DNA of 12,047 nucleotides. Origin: JBDTCS01 sp039923455 (GTDB lineage: Bacteria > Bacteroidota > Ignavibacteria > Palsa-1295). Both the position numbers and the translations under genes were made by a program. The notes beneath the pieces are model-generated. The model saw only the letters and a program-made list of their open reading frames with translations. It was not told the origin of the DNA and did not search any database. Below are positions 1 through 5,324 of this stretch, one piece after another (the first letter of the stretch is position 1; every line of letters starts with the position of its first letter). The stretch covers positions 1 to 12,047 of the forward strand of contig JBDTCS010000076.1 of assembly GCA_039923455.1 (NCBI GenBank), given 5' to 3'.

Positions 1-2
1 GA

Positions 3-392
3 CAAGTACAGTCGACTGGGCAGACCATAAATTATATCATGGATAGTGTTTTCAACGATGGCACGAAATGGCTCTACACGAATTTCTATATCACCGCGTA
101 CGTCGAGGAAGTCGCTGATGCTGTGAGTTTGGGCCAAGCAACCAACACTGCGTTGCAAGTCTATCCAAACCCGTCTACTTCGTCCGTGACAGTCACGCTT
201 CCGACAAGCGACCCATCGGCCAGATTAGTTGTGCTCGATCAACTCGGACGAACTGTGGCCGATCTGACCGCATCCATTCGTCAGGCTAAGCAGATCAAAC
301 TCGAAACCGCAAGGCTGCCTGCAGGTGTGTATCATCTCCAGCTTCAGAATAGCGTGGGAGTGACAAATAGGGCGTTTAGCGTGGTTCACTAA
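3..392 (+). CDS. C-terminal part of a secreted protein with a type IX secretion (type A) sorting domain; 5' end outside window
   Basis: The reading frame is open from the first bases of the window to the TAA at 390-392, so this is the 3' end of a longer gene; the internal ATG at 39 is probably not the start. The last ~80 residues form a typical T9SS C-terminal domain: the entry motif LQVYPNPS, then SSVTVTLP, then LVVLDQLGRTV, and the closing LPAGVYHLQLQN before a short beta strand ending in FSVVH. In Bacteroidota this domain directs a protein with an N-terminal signal peptide through the outer membrane, where it is usually removed and replaced by a surface anchor. The visible part upstream (about 45 residues, with an aromatic-rich stretch around KWLYTNFYITAY) is too short to name the passenger domain. 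The gene is followed by the structured leader of rpmI and shows no obvious functional link to it. Confidence 0.88.
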   Translation, partial: QVQSTGQTINYIMDSVFNDGTKWLYTNFYITAYVEEVADAVSLGQATNTALQVYPNPSTSSVTVTLPTSDPSARLVVLDQLGRTVADLTASIRQAKQIKLETARLPAGVYHLQLQNSVGVTNRAFSVVH

Positions 393-431
393 CCGCATCC
401 TGAGAAATGAGGCGGAGGAATTTGGTAAGGA

Positions 432-507
432 TTTTAGGACGGAATCGCCGTAAATTGCTTCATCCGTCCAAAAAGCCCATTTGCCGAACTAACCGCGGGG
501 TTGGGCT
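432..507 (+). promoter_or_regulatory. Two consecutive hairpins in the leader of rpmI (candidate ribosomal-protein leader or upstream terminator)
   Basis: Hairpin 1 pairs GGACGGA (437-443) with TCCGTCC (463-469), seven perfect pairs. After one A/A mismatch, TTTT (432-435) can also pair with AAAA (471-474). Hairpin 2 pairs AGCCCA (474-479) with TGGGCT (502-507) and can hold a small inner helix AACC/GGTT. No run of T follows either stem, so these are poor intrinsic terminators. Expression of rpmI and rplT is autoregulated by bL20 binding to leader RNA in Escherichia coli and Bacillus, so a regulatory leader is plausible here. I could not match it to a known L20 leader class, and no TAnnTTTG promoter box was seen between 393 and 541. 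Confidence 0.4.
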
Positions 508-541
508 GTTGCTTGCCGTCTCTAAAATAGAGTAAAAGACT

Positions 542-736
542 ATGCCTAAAATGAAGACAAAGTCCGGAGCCAAGAAGCGCTTTAAGCTGACAGGTTCCGG
601 CCGCATTAAGCGTGAGAAGGCGTTCCAAGCGCACATTATGACTTCCAAGTCACAAAAGCGCAAACGCAATCTCCGCAAAGCGACCCTGGTTTCGAAGAGT
701 GATGAGCCAATGGTTCGTAGAATGCTTGCGGTTTAA
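542..736 (+). CDS. rpmI: 50S ribosomal protein bL35
   Basis: This 64-residue, very basic protein is a component of the large ribosomal subunit. It matches bL35 along its whole length: the start MPKMKTKSGAKKRFKLTGSG, then KAFQAHI, SKSQKRKRNLRK and a C-terminal segment ending in MVRRMLAV. Its length is the family norm (64-66 residues). The ATG at 542 gives the canonical N-terminus, and only AT-rich sequence, with no Shine-Dalgarno motif, precedes it. It heads the usual rpmI-rplT pair, but infC, commonly the gene before it, is absent here. A structured leader lies upstream and a 168-bp structured spacer separates it from rplT. Confidence 0.97.
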   Translation: MPKMKTKSGAKKRFKLTGSGRIKREKAFQAHIMTSKSQKRKRNLRKATLVSKSDEPMVRRMLAV

Positions 737-782
737 TTCGCAACGTTTTTCGTCCGATCTGTTCATTCAAAACTGCAGCGAG

Positions 783-862
783 CGCCACGTAAAAGTTACG
801 CCGGCGATCCTGAAACATAGGATATGCGAAAGCACATTCTACGGAGTAGGAATTCAGATGCT
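783..862 (+). promoter_or_regulatory. Chain of three hairpins in the rpmI-rplT spacer (candidate bL20 autoregulatory RNA)
   Basis: Three adjacent stems can be drawn on the plus-strand RNA. Stem A pairs CGCC (783-786) with GGCG (803-806) and, across a small internal loop, CGTAA (788-792) with TTACG (796-800). Stem B pairs ATCCT (807-811) with AGGAT (819-823) around a 7-nt loop. Stem C pairs AGCA (831-834) with TGCT (859-862) and ATTCTA (836-841) with TAGGAAT (847-853), with one bulged G. They fill much of an unusually long spacer between two genes that are normally close together. bL20 represses its own operon in other bacteria, so an rplT-proximal site is possible. No known Rfam class was recognised, and no T-run makes it a terminator. 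Confidence 0.4.
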
Positions 863-904
863 TGCTGTGGTTATACAAACAAGAAAAATCTGAAAAGATA
901 AACA

Positions 905-1279
905 ATGCCAAGAGCAACAAACCTACCAGCTTCCAAGCGCAGGAAGAAAAAAATGCTCCAAGAAGCCAAAGGCTTCTGGGGAATGCGCAGCAACGTACTC
1001 ACGGTTGCAAAGCATCACGTCGACAAAGCACGCCAATACGCATACCGCGATCGCCGGGTACGTAAGCGCGACTTCCGCAGCTTATGGATCGTCCGCATTA
1101 ATGCGGCAGCCCGTGAAAACGGCACCACCTATTCGCGCCTCATGGGTGCGTTCTTGGAGTCCGGCATCACGATCAATCGTAAGGTACTCGCTGATTTGGC
1201 CGTCACAAGCCCGGCAACATTCACCGAGCTCGTAAAAGCATCCGGTGTAAAGCCAAAGGCAGTCAAGGCAAAAGCCTAA
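905..1279 (+). CDS. rplT: 50S ribosomal protein bL20
   Basis: This 124-residue protein binds 23S rRNA, is essential for early large-subunit assembly, and in several bacteria represses its own mRNA. The family pattern is complete: MPRATNLPASKRRKKKML, AKGFWGMRSN, AKHHVDKARQYAYRDRRVRKRDFRSLWI, RINAAAR, TYSRLMGAFL and INRKVLADLAV. After the conserved core there is a short Lys/Ala tail ending in KAKA, making it a few residues longer than the E. coli protein. The ATG at 905 gives the canonical N-terminus and is preceded by A-rich sequence without a Shine-Dalgarno motif. A strong intrinsic terminator follows, so the rpmI-rplT unit ends here instead of continuing into pheS. Confidence 0.97.
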   Translation: MPRATNLPASKRRKKKMLQEAKGFWGMRSNVLTVAKHHVDKARQYAYRDRRVRKRDFRSLWIVRINAAARENGTTYSRLMGAFLESGITINRKVLADLAVTSPATFTELVKASGVKPKAVKAKA

Positions 1280-1304
1280 GCGTTGGCTATAGCCTAAGTA
1301 TTTG

Positions 1305-1319
1305 TTCGGAATTTCCGAA
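1305..1319. repeat. Short perfect inverted repeat after rplT
   Basis: TTCGGAA (1305-1311) and TTCCGAA (1313-1319) are inverted around a single T. The arms are perfect, but the one-base spacer means that as RNA only the outer pairs could form around a small loop. It lies between the rplT stop codon and the terminator stem. It could be a small 3' UTR hairpin protecting the message or a dyad protein site; neither is supported further. Confidence 0.3.
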
Positions 1320-1325
1320 TAGAAA

Positions 1326-1357
1326 AGCTCATCCATTTTTTTGGATGGGCTTTTTTT
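1326..1357 (+). terminator. Rho-independent terminator of rpmI-rplT
   Basis: A ten-pair stem joins 1326-1335 (AGCTCATCCA) to 1342-1351 (TGGATGGGCT) with one G-U wobble and a six-T loop. It is followed directly by a T run at 1351-1357 and preceded by an A run that can lengthen the stem. This is a classic intrinsic terminator, separating the ribosomal-protein genes from the STAND gene downstream. Confidence 0.9.
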
Positions 1358-1413
1358 ATGGGCAAAAAAGTCTCTCCCTACCATTCCTGCTATTTTTTAT
1401 TAAGATGGCTTCG

Positions 1414-1443
1414 TTGAAATCATGCTTCCAGGCGTTATCTTTG
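1414..1443 (+). promoter_or_regulatory. Bacteroidota-type promoter of the STAND gene
   Basis: A TTG at 1414-1416 is separated by 19 bases from TATCTTTG at 1436-1443, a perfect match to the Bacteroidota -7 consensus TAnnTTTG with its -33 TTG. Transcription would start near 1450, about 25 bases before the ATG at 1475. It lies after the rplT terminator, so the gene probably has its own transcript. Confidence 0.6.
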
Positions 1444-1474
1444 ACACTGTTATTGCCCACGCACCAAACCGTTG

Positions 1475-4400
1475 ATGGCTTCGAGAAGAGAACAGTCCCG
1501 CGAAATTCGCGTTTTTATTTCTTCGACATTTATCGATCTCTTTCGAGAACGAGAGCACCTTGTTAAGATAATCTTTCCCGAGATACGTCATCTTTGCCGC
1601 GAACGTGGAATAATATTTACTGAGGTTGATCTTCGATGGGGCCTCACGCATGAAGATTCGAGTTTTGGTCGCGTTATCTCGACGTGTCTTTCGGAGATCG
1701 ATCGGTGTCGTCCATTCTTCGTCGGACTCATCGGCGATCGCTACGGTTGGATCCCCGATTTCCGTGACATCCACAAGAACGCCTACTTGATGGAAGAGCA
1801 TCTCTGGCTCGAAGAAGCAGTACTCGATGGTTCGAGTTTAGTCGAGATGGAATTCAATCATGCCGTGCTGAACTCGACCGAACCAATGGAAGGCGCGTAC
1901 TTCTACATTCGCGAGCAATCCCAGGAGGCTATGCCCGCCGGTGAAGCTCCGTATTATCCACTTGAAGAGAATCAAGGCATATCACTCGATCTCGCACATC
2001 AAAAACTTGCTCGACTCAAAGAGCGCGTACGCGAGAGCGGGCGCCCTACAACAAATTTCAGTTCGGTCGAAGCATTAGGCAAACAAGTTCGCAAAGATTT
2101 GCTCGCAACTATCGAGCAACTCTGGCCGGAAGAAGCCGATTTTTCTGCGCTCGCTCTCGAACGTAGACAGCATGAGTCATTCGCGATGTCGCGTCGTCAA
2201 GCCTATATCGCTCGGCAAGATATGATTCGTCCGATGACAGATCACGCACTCGCCGGAACGCAGCCACTCATAGTTCGAGGTTCACCAGGTTTGGGTAAGA
2301 GCGCACTGCTCGCATATTGGAGTCGCTTTTTTGCGCAACGTCATCCGGGCATTCGTGTCGTAACGCATTTTATCGGATCAGTCAGCACCGATACAGGTCA
2401 CGAAGGATTGTTGCGTCGCATACTTTCCGAAGTGCGAGATCTTATTGGCTCCGATGAACCGCTTCCGAACACTACCGCGGAGCTGGAGAAAGAACTTGTT
2501 ACGTGGCTTTCTCGAGTGCCGGATGGAAAACTTGTGCTCGTCATCGACGCGCTGAATCAACTCGAACCTCGCGCAGCCGAGCTTGCATGGTTGCCGGAAT
2601 ATCTACCACCGAATGTTCGCATTATTCTTTCGACAACACCCGGCAAGACACTCGATGCCCTGCAATCGCGAGGCTGGCCGGAGCTGGAAGTAAAGCCGCT
2701 TGAGCTCGAAGAGCGCGAGGCACTCATCGCGAGATTTTTATCCGAGTATCGTAAATCGCTTACGCTCGAACAATCGCGCAAAGTTGCCTCGACTCCGCAA
2801 GCTGCGAATCCACTTTTTTTGCGGACGTTCCTCGAAGAGATGCGGTTATTCGGTACGCACGAAAAGCTCGACGCGCGTATCGAGCATTATCTCGCTGCTC
2901 AAGATATAGCCGAGCTGTTTCAACGCGTACTCGAGCGCATCGAAGGTGACTTTGGCGCAGGGACAGTTCGCGAGATCATGCGACTCATTTGGGCTTCACG
3001 ACAAGGCCTGACCGAGCACGAGATATTAGAGTTGACCGATTTATCTCGCGCTGATTTATCGCAACTATTGATCGCACTCGAATTTCATCTTGTGCAGCGT
3101 CACGGTTTTATAAATTTCTTTCACGATTATTTACGTCAAGCTGTCGAGCGCTACTATCTTTCGACCGAGGACGAGCGCGTCGAAGCGCACCGTCGACTCA
3201 TTCGATATTTTTCCGTACAACGAACATCGCCACGCAAAGCCTACGAACTTCCATGGCATCTCCAGCTTGCGCACGAGTTCGAAGGATTAAGGGATTGGTT
3301 GACCGATATCGAAGCGTTTCTCGACTGCTGCACCGAAGAAACGCAATGGGATTATCTTGGCTATTGGCTCACGCTAAACGGTATGTACGATTATGGTGCA
3401 TCGTATCGTGTTGGGCTTGATCAGTATCGCGGACGTTTCGGATCTTCGGTGCAATATGCAAATGCGCTTGAGCGCGTCGGAAAATTTTTAATGGTCTGTG
3501 CTGCCTATAATGAAGCGGAATCATTTTTCGAGGAAGCGTTGCCGATCCTCGAATCCAAGTTTGGTGCACACAGTCCGGAGGTAGGAAACGCCCTAAACAG
3601 TCTCGGAACACTACTCCAAACAAAAGGAGAATATGCGGCCGCCGAACCCTTGCTCCAACAAGCGCTTTCGATCCATGACAAAACTTCACAGCCCGAGAAC
3701 GAAGAGTTGGCAGCGAGTCTCGACAGTCTTGCAACGTTGCTCTATTATCAAGGCAAGTTTGTCGAAGCGGAAAAACTTATTCGTCGCGCATTCACGATTA
3801 ACGAGCGTTTGCTCGGCCCCTCGAAATCGCAAACGATCGAAAGTCTGGAAAATCTCGGTGTCATGCTCTACTCGCTCAACCGCTTCGAAGAAGCCGAAAC
3901 TGTATTCTTGGATGCGATCACGAGAGCAAAAAATACGCTCGGCGAAGAGAGCCCGAAGTTCGCGAGTTTGCTATCGAACCTCGGTGCAGTGAATCGCGGT
4001 CGTGGAGATTGGGAGGCAGCCGTAAAGAATTTTGAGGCAGCGCTCGCAATCAATGAACGCTTACTTGGGCCAGACCACCCCGATACTGCAAACACGATTC
4101 AAAGTCTTGGAGTTGTACTCAAAGCCATGGGTGATTTAGAAGCAGCGGAGCCTCTTTACCGCAGAGCAGTAAAGATAAGTGAAAAGACAAGGGGTGTATC
4201 GCATCCGATGACTGCTCGGTGCAGGCTCATGCTTGCGAGGCTCCTTACGTTAAGAGGAGAATCCGAGATCTCAATGGAGTTATTGCAGGATGCACTGCAG
4301 GTTTTCAAAAAAACAATCGGTGAGGAACATCAACTTACAATCGCTTGCCAGGTCTCCATTGCTTGGGTGCTCCGATCGCAAGGAAATTTGACCGGTGCTG

Positions 4401-4519
4401 CAGAAATTTATAAAAAGTATTTCCCGCTGCTCGACCAATCCTATCTATCCCCAAAGGAGTTTAAGAGAGAGGAGTCACTTTACCAGTCCATAGTGGACGA
4501 GGGGACATTGAATCAATAA
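1475..4519 (+). CDS. STAND NTPase: DUF4062 - NACHT - winged helix - eight TPRs
   Basis: This 1,014-residue protein is probably cytosolic; no signal peptide or membrane segment is seen. DUF4062 spans about residues 10-130: IRVFISSTFIDLFREREHL, EVDLRWGL, CLSEIDRCRPFFVGLIGDRYGW and SLVEMEFNHA. The same domain begins animal TEP1 and NWD1 and is thought to be TIR-like. The NTPase follows, with P-loop GSPGLGKSA (Lys275, Ser276), Walker B LVLVIDALNQLE (Asp358) and a sensor strand RIILSTTP near 387. A winged-helix-like region lies at about 495-600. From about 660, eight kinesin-light-chain-type TPRs repeat every 42 residues to about 985. The ATG at 1475 is preferred over the adjacent TTG at 1472. STAND proteins switch between inactive and oligomeric states on ligand binding; TPRs would be the sensor and DUF4062 the effector. 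The target is unknown. It sits alone between a terminator and a convergent gene, within what is normally a ribosomal-protein/pheST operon. A signalling or antiphage role is inferred from architecture only. Confidence 0.85.
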   Translation: MASRREQSREIRVFISSTFIDLFREREHLVKIIFPEIRHLCRERGIIFTEVDLRWGLTHEDSSFGRVISTCLSEIDRCRPFFVGLIGDRYGWIPDFRDIHKNAYLMEEHLWLEEAVLDGSSLVEMEFNHAVLNSTEPMEGAYFYIREQSQEAMPAGEAPYYPLEENQGISLDLAHQKLARLKERVRESGRPTTNFSSVEALGKQVRKDLLATIEQLWPEEADFSALALERRQHESFAMSRRQAYIARQDMIRPMTDHALAGTQPLIVRGSPGLGKSALLAYWSRFFAQRHPGIRVVTHFIGSVSTDTGHEGLLRRILSEVRDLIGSDEPLPNTTAELEKELVTWLSRVPDGKLVLVIDALNQLEPRAAELAWLPEYLPPNVRIILSTTPGKTLDALQSRGWPELEVKPLELEEREALIARFLSEYRKSLTLEQSRKVASTPQAANPLFLRTFLEEMRLFGTHEKLDARIEHYLAAQDIAELFQRVLERIEGDFGAGTVREIMRLIWASRQGLTEHEILELTDLSRADLSQLLIALEFHLVQRHGFINFFHDYLRQAVERYYLSTEDERVEAHRRLIRYFSVQRTSPRKAYELPWHLQLAHEFEGLRDWLTDIEAFLDCCTEETQWDYLGYWLTLNGMYDYGASYRVGLDQYRGRFGSSVQYANALERVGKFLMVCAAYNEAESFFEEALPILESKFGAHSPEVGNALNSLGTLLQTKGEYAAAEPLLQQALSIHDKTSQPENEELAASLDSLATLLYYQGKFVEAEKLIRRAFTINERLLGPSKSQTIESLENLGVMLYSLNRFEEAETVFLDAITRAKNTLGEESPKFASLLSNLGAVNRGRGDWEAAVKNFEAALAINERLLGPDHPDTANTIQSLGVVLKAMGDLEAAEPLYRRAVKISEKTRGVSHPMTARCRLMLARLLTLRGESEISMELLQDALQVFKKTIGEEHQLTIACQVSIAWVLRSQGNLTGAAEIYKKYFPLLDQSYLSPKEFKREESLYQSIVDEGTLNQ

Positions 4520-4532
4520 ACAAGAATGCAAA

Positions 4533-4555
4533 AGGTGGTGGGAGACCCACCACTT
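4533..4555. terminator. Strong hairpin between convergent genes, likely bidirectional terminator
   Basis: GTGGTGGG (4535-4542) pairs perfectly with CCCACCAC (4546-4553) around a three-base loop, with a G-U and an A-U pair extending the stem. On the minus strand the stem is followed by TTTT, so it fits best as the end of the minus-strand secreted gene. On the plus strand the following bases are only weakly T-rich. It starts 14 bases after the STAND stop codon, so it may end both transcripts. Confidence 0.65.
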
Positions 4556-4598
4556 CTGACTTATGAATTCGTAATGCTCGGGGAGCTACCCTGGGGAA

Positions 4599-5051
4599 TT
4601 ACTTCGTCATTCCTCCTGGATGATCACCGCTACTGGTTCCATCCACCAAGACGATTGTAATTCCTGTCCCACCCTGTTGTGGGTTGACATACGTAAAACG
4701 CATTGGATTTGTCGGATCGACTACAAGTGGCACCTGCATCCAGCTATCGGTGCAGGTTGTCGCGACGTATGCTTTAATCGAAAAATTACCGGCGAGGGAT
4801 TTATCAGGTTGCGCAGGTACGCGCGAATCCATTCCGGGTTGGCAGGTGCCATCACATGTTGATCCCGCAGCAGACGAGGCACGCAATGGTGCAACGGGCG
4901 TAATATCGACTTTGGCGGTTCCGCCCGGCGTGACGTTAACCGTCACATAGCTCTTTGCAGGAAAACTATGCTGAAGGTCTTGCGCGTTTGCGATTCCCAC
5001 AAGCGTAAGCAGACACAAAAAAACCGAGATCTTTAATAAGGTTTGCTTCAT
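4599..5051 (-). CDS. Small secreted protein of unknown function
   Basis: This 150-residue protein has a clear Sec signal peptide: Lys2 and Lys7, the hydrophobic core ISVFLCLLTLVGI, and an Ala-Asn-Ala site, giving predicted cleavage before Gln24. No lipobox and no T9SS sorting domain are seen, so the mature protein (about 127 residues) is probably periplasmic or released. It is rich in Thr, Pro, Val and Gly, with beta-strand-like segments (SYVTVNVTPGGTAKVDITPV, GNFSIKAYVATTC, GITIVLVDG). Three mature cysteines (a CDGTC pair and one in TTCTDSW) could form a disulfide. I do not recognise the family. It faces the STAND gene convergently and is divergent from pheS, with its own promoter and a leader holding two perfect inverted repeats. 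Nothing in the sequence ties it functionally to either neighbour. Confidence 0.8.
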   Translation of the reverse strand: MKQTLLKISVFLCLLTLVGIANAQDLQHSFPAKSYVTVNVTPGGTAKVDITPVAPLRASSAAGSTCDGTCQPGMDSRVPAQPDKSLAGNFSIKAYVATTCTDSWMQVPLVVDPTNPMRFTYVNPQQGGTGITIVLVDGTSSGDHPGGMTK

Positions 5052-5059
5052 AGAAATAG

Positions 5060-5077
5060 ATAGAGTTTGAACTCTAT
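5060..5077 (-). repeat. Perfect inverted repeat just before the secreted-protein start codon
   Basis: ATAGAGTT (5060-5067) and AACTCTAT (5070-5077) are inverted around a two-base spacer and lie 9-26 bases upstream of the minus-strand ATG. As DNA this is an 18-bp dyad suited to a dimeric regulator. As RNA it would form a hairpin next to the ribosome landing site, with a few central pairs opened for the loop. Its position downstream of the likely promoter favours an RNA or roadblock role. Confidence 0.45.
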
Positions 5078-5105
5078 GTTTGATGACGAAGGAAGTACAT
5101 TTATT

Positions 5106-5127
5106 CGGAGTTGCAACACCAACTCCG
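5106..5127 (-). repeat. Second perfect hairpin in the leader of the secreted-protein gene
   Basis: CGGAGTTG (5106-5113) and CAACTCCG (5120-5127) form eight perfect pairs around a six-base loop. On the minus-strand transcript it lies between the predicted promoter and the start-codon-proximal inverted repeat. Flanking TTCGG and CCGAA offer an alternative outer pairing. No T run follows it on the minus strand, so it is not a plain terminator; an mRNA-stability or regulatory hairpin is more likely. Confidence 0.45.
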
Positions 5128-5172
5128 TCCGAAAGACCAAGCGATTCCTAAGAGCCACTCGTTCCGGAATTC

Positions 5173-5203
5173 CAAACATACGTGATTTTCTATTCGAAGT
5201 CAA
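5173..5203 (-). promoter_or_regulatory. Bacteroidota-type promoter of the minus-strand secreted gene
   Basis: Read on the minus strand, TTG (5203-5201) is followed after 20 bases by TATGTTTG (5180-5173), a perfect TAnnTTTG. The start site would be near 5166, giving a leader of about 115 bases that contains both inverted repeats. A GGAATTCC palindrome at 5166-5173 overlaps the end of the -7 box and may be fortuitous. Confidence 0.55.
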
Positions 5204-5224
5204 GTGTTAATCTATAGATACCCG

Positions 5225-5232
5225 TAGATTTG
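5225..5232 (+). promoter_or_regulatory. Probable -7 box of the pheS promoter
   Basis: TAGATTTG at 5225-5232 is a perfect TAnnTTTG. The -33 position has only a weak match (GTG at 5204-5206, 18 bases upstream). A start near 5240 would give a leader of about 85 bases before the ATG at 5325. It lies back to back with the minus-strand promoter at 5173-5203. No Phe-rich leader peptide or T-box was seen. Confidence 0.4.
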
Positions 5233-5324
5233 CTTTGAGACAAGTAGCGAATTCGTGTCCGGACCGCGATTCGCAAAAATTCACAATTGCTCCTCTCACC
5301 ACCAAAACGCGTATTTTTGCCCTA

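Noticed and set aside
862..1065. A 67-codon frame overlapping the start of rplT
   Set aside because: It is in another frame over the well-conserved rplT and encodes a low-complexity basic peptide without family resemblance.
1472..1474. TTG start for the STAND protein
   Set aside because: The very next codon is ATG (1475); the TTG would add one residue only and is the less likely initiator.
5075..5082. A further perfect TATGTTTG on the plus strand
   Set aside because: No TTG at 18-21 bases upstream, and it lies inside the leader and dyad of the minus-strand gene with no plus-strand gene closely following; likely a chance match.
5235..5324. TTG start giving a 383-residue PheS
   Set aside because: The extra 30 residues do not resemble any PheS N-terminus and the codon lies immediately after the predicted -7 box, before or at the likely transcription start.
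5052..5324. T-box or Phe-rich attenuator ahead of pheS
   Set aside because: No T-box core, no leader peptide with Phe codon runs and no terminator/antiterminator pair were found.
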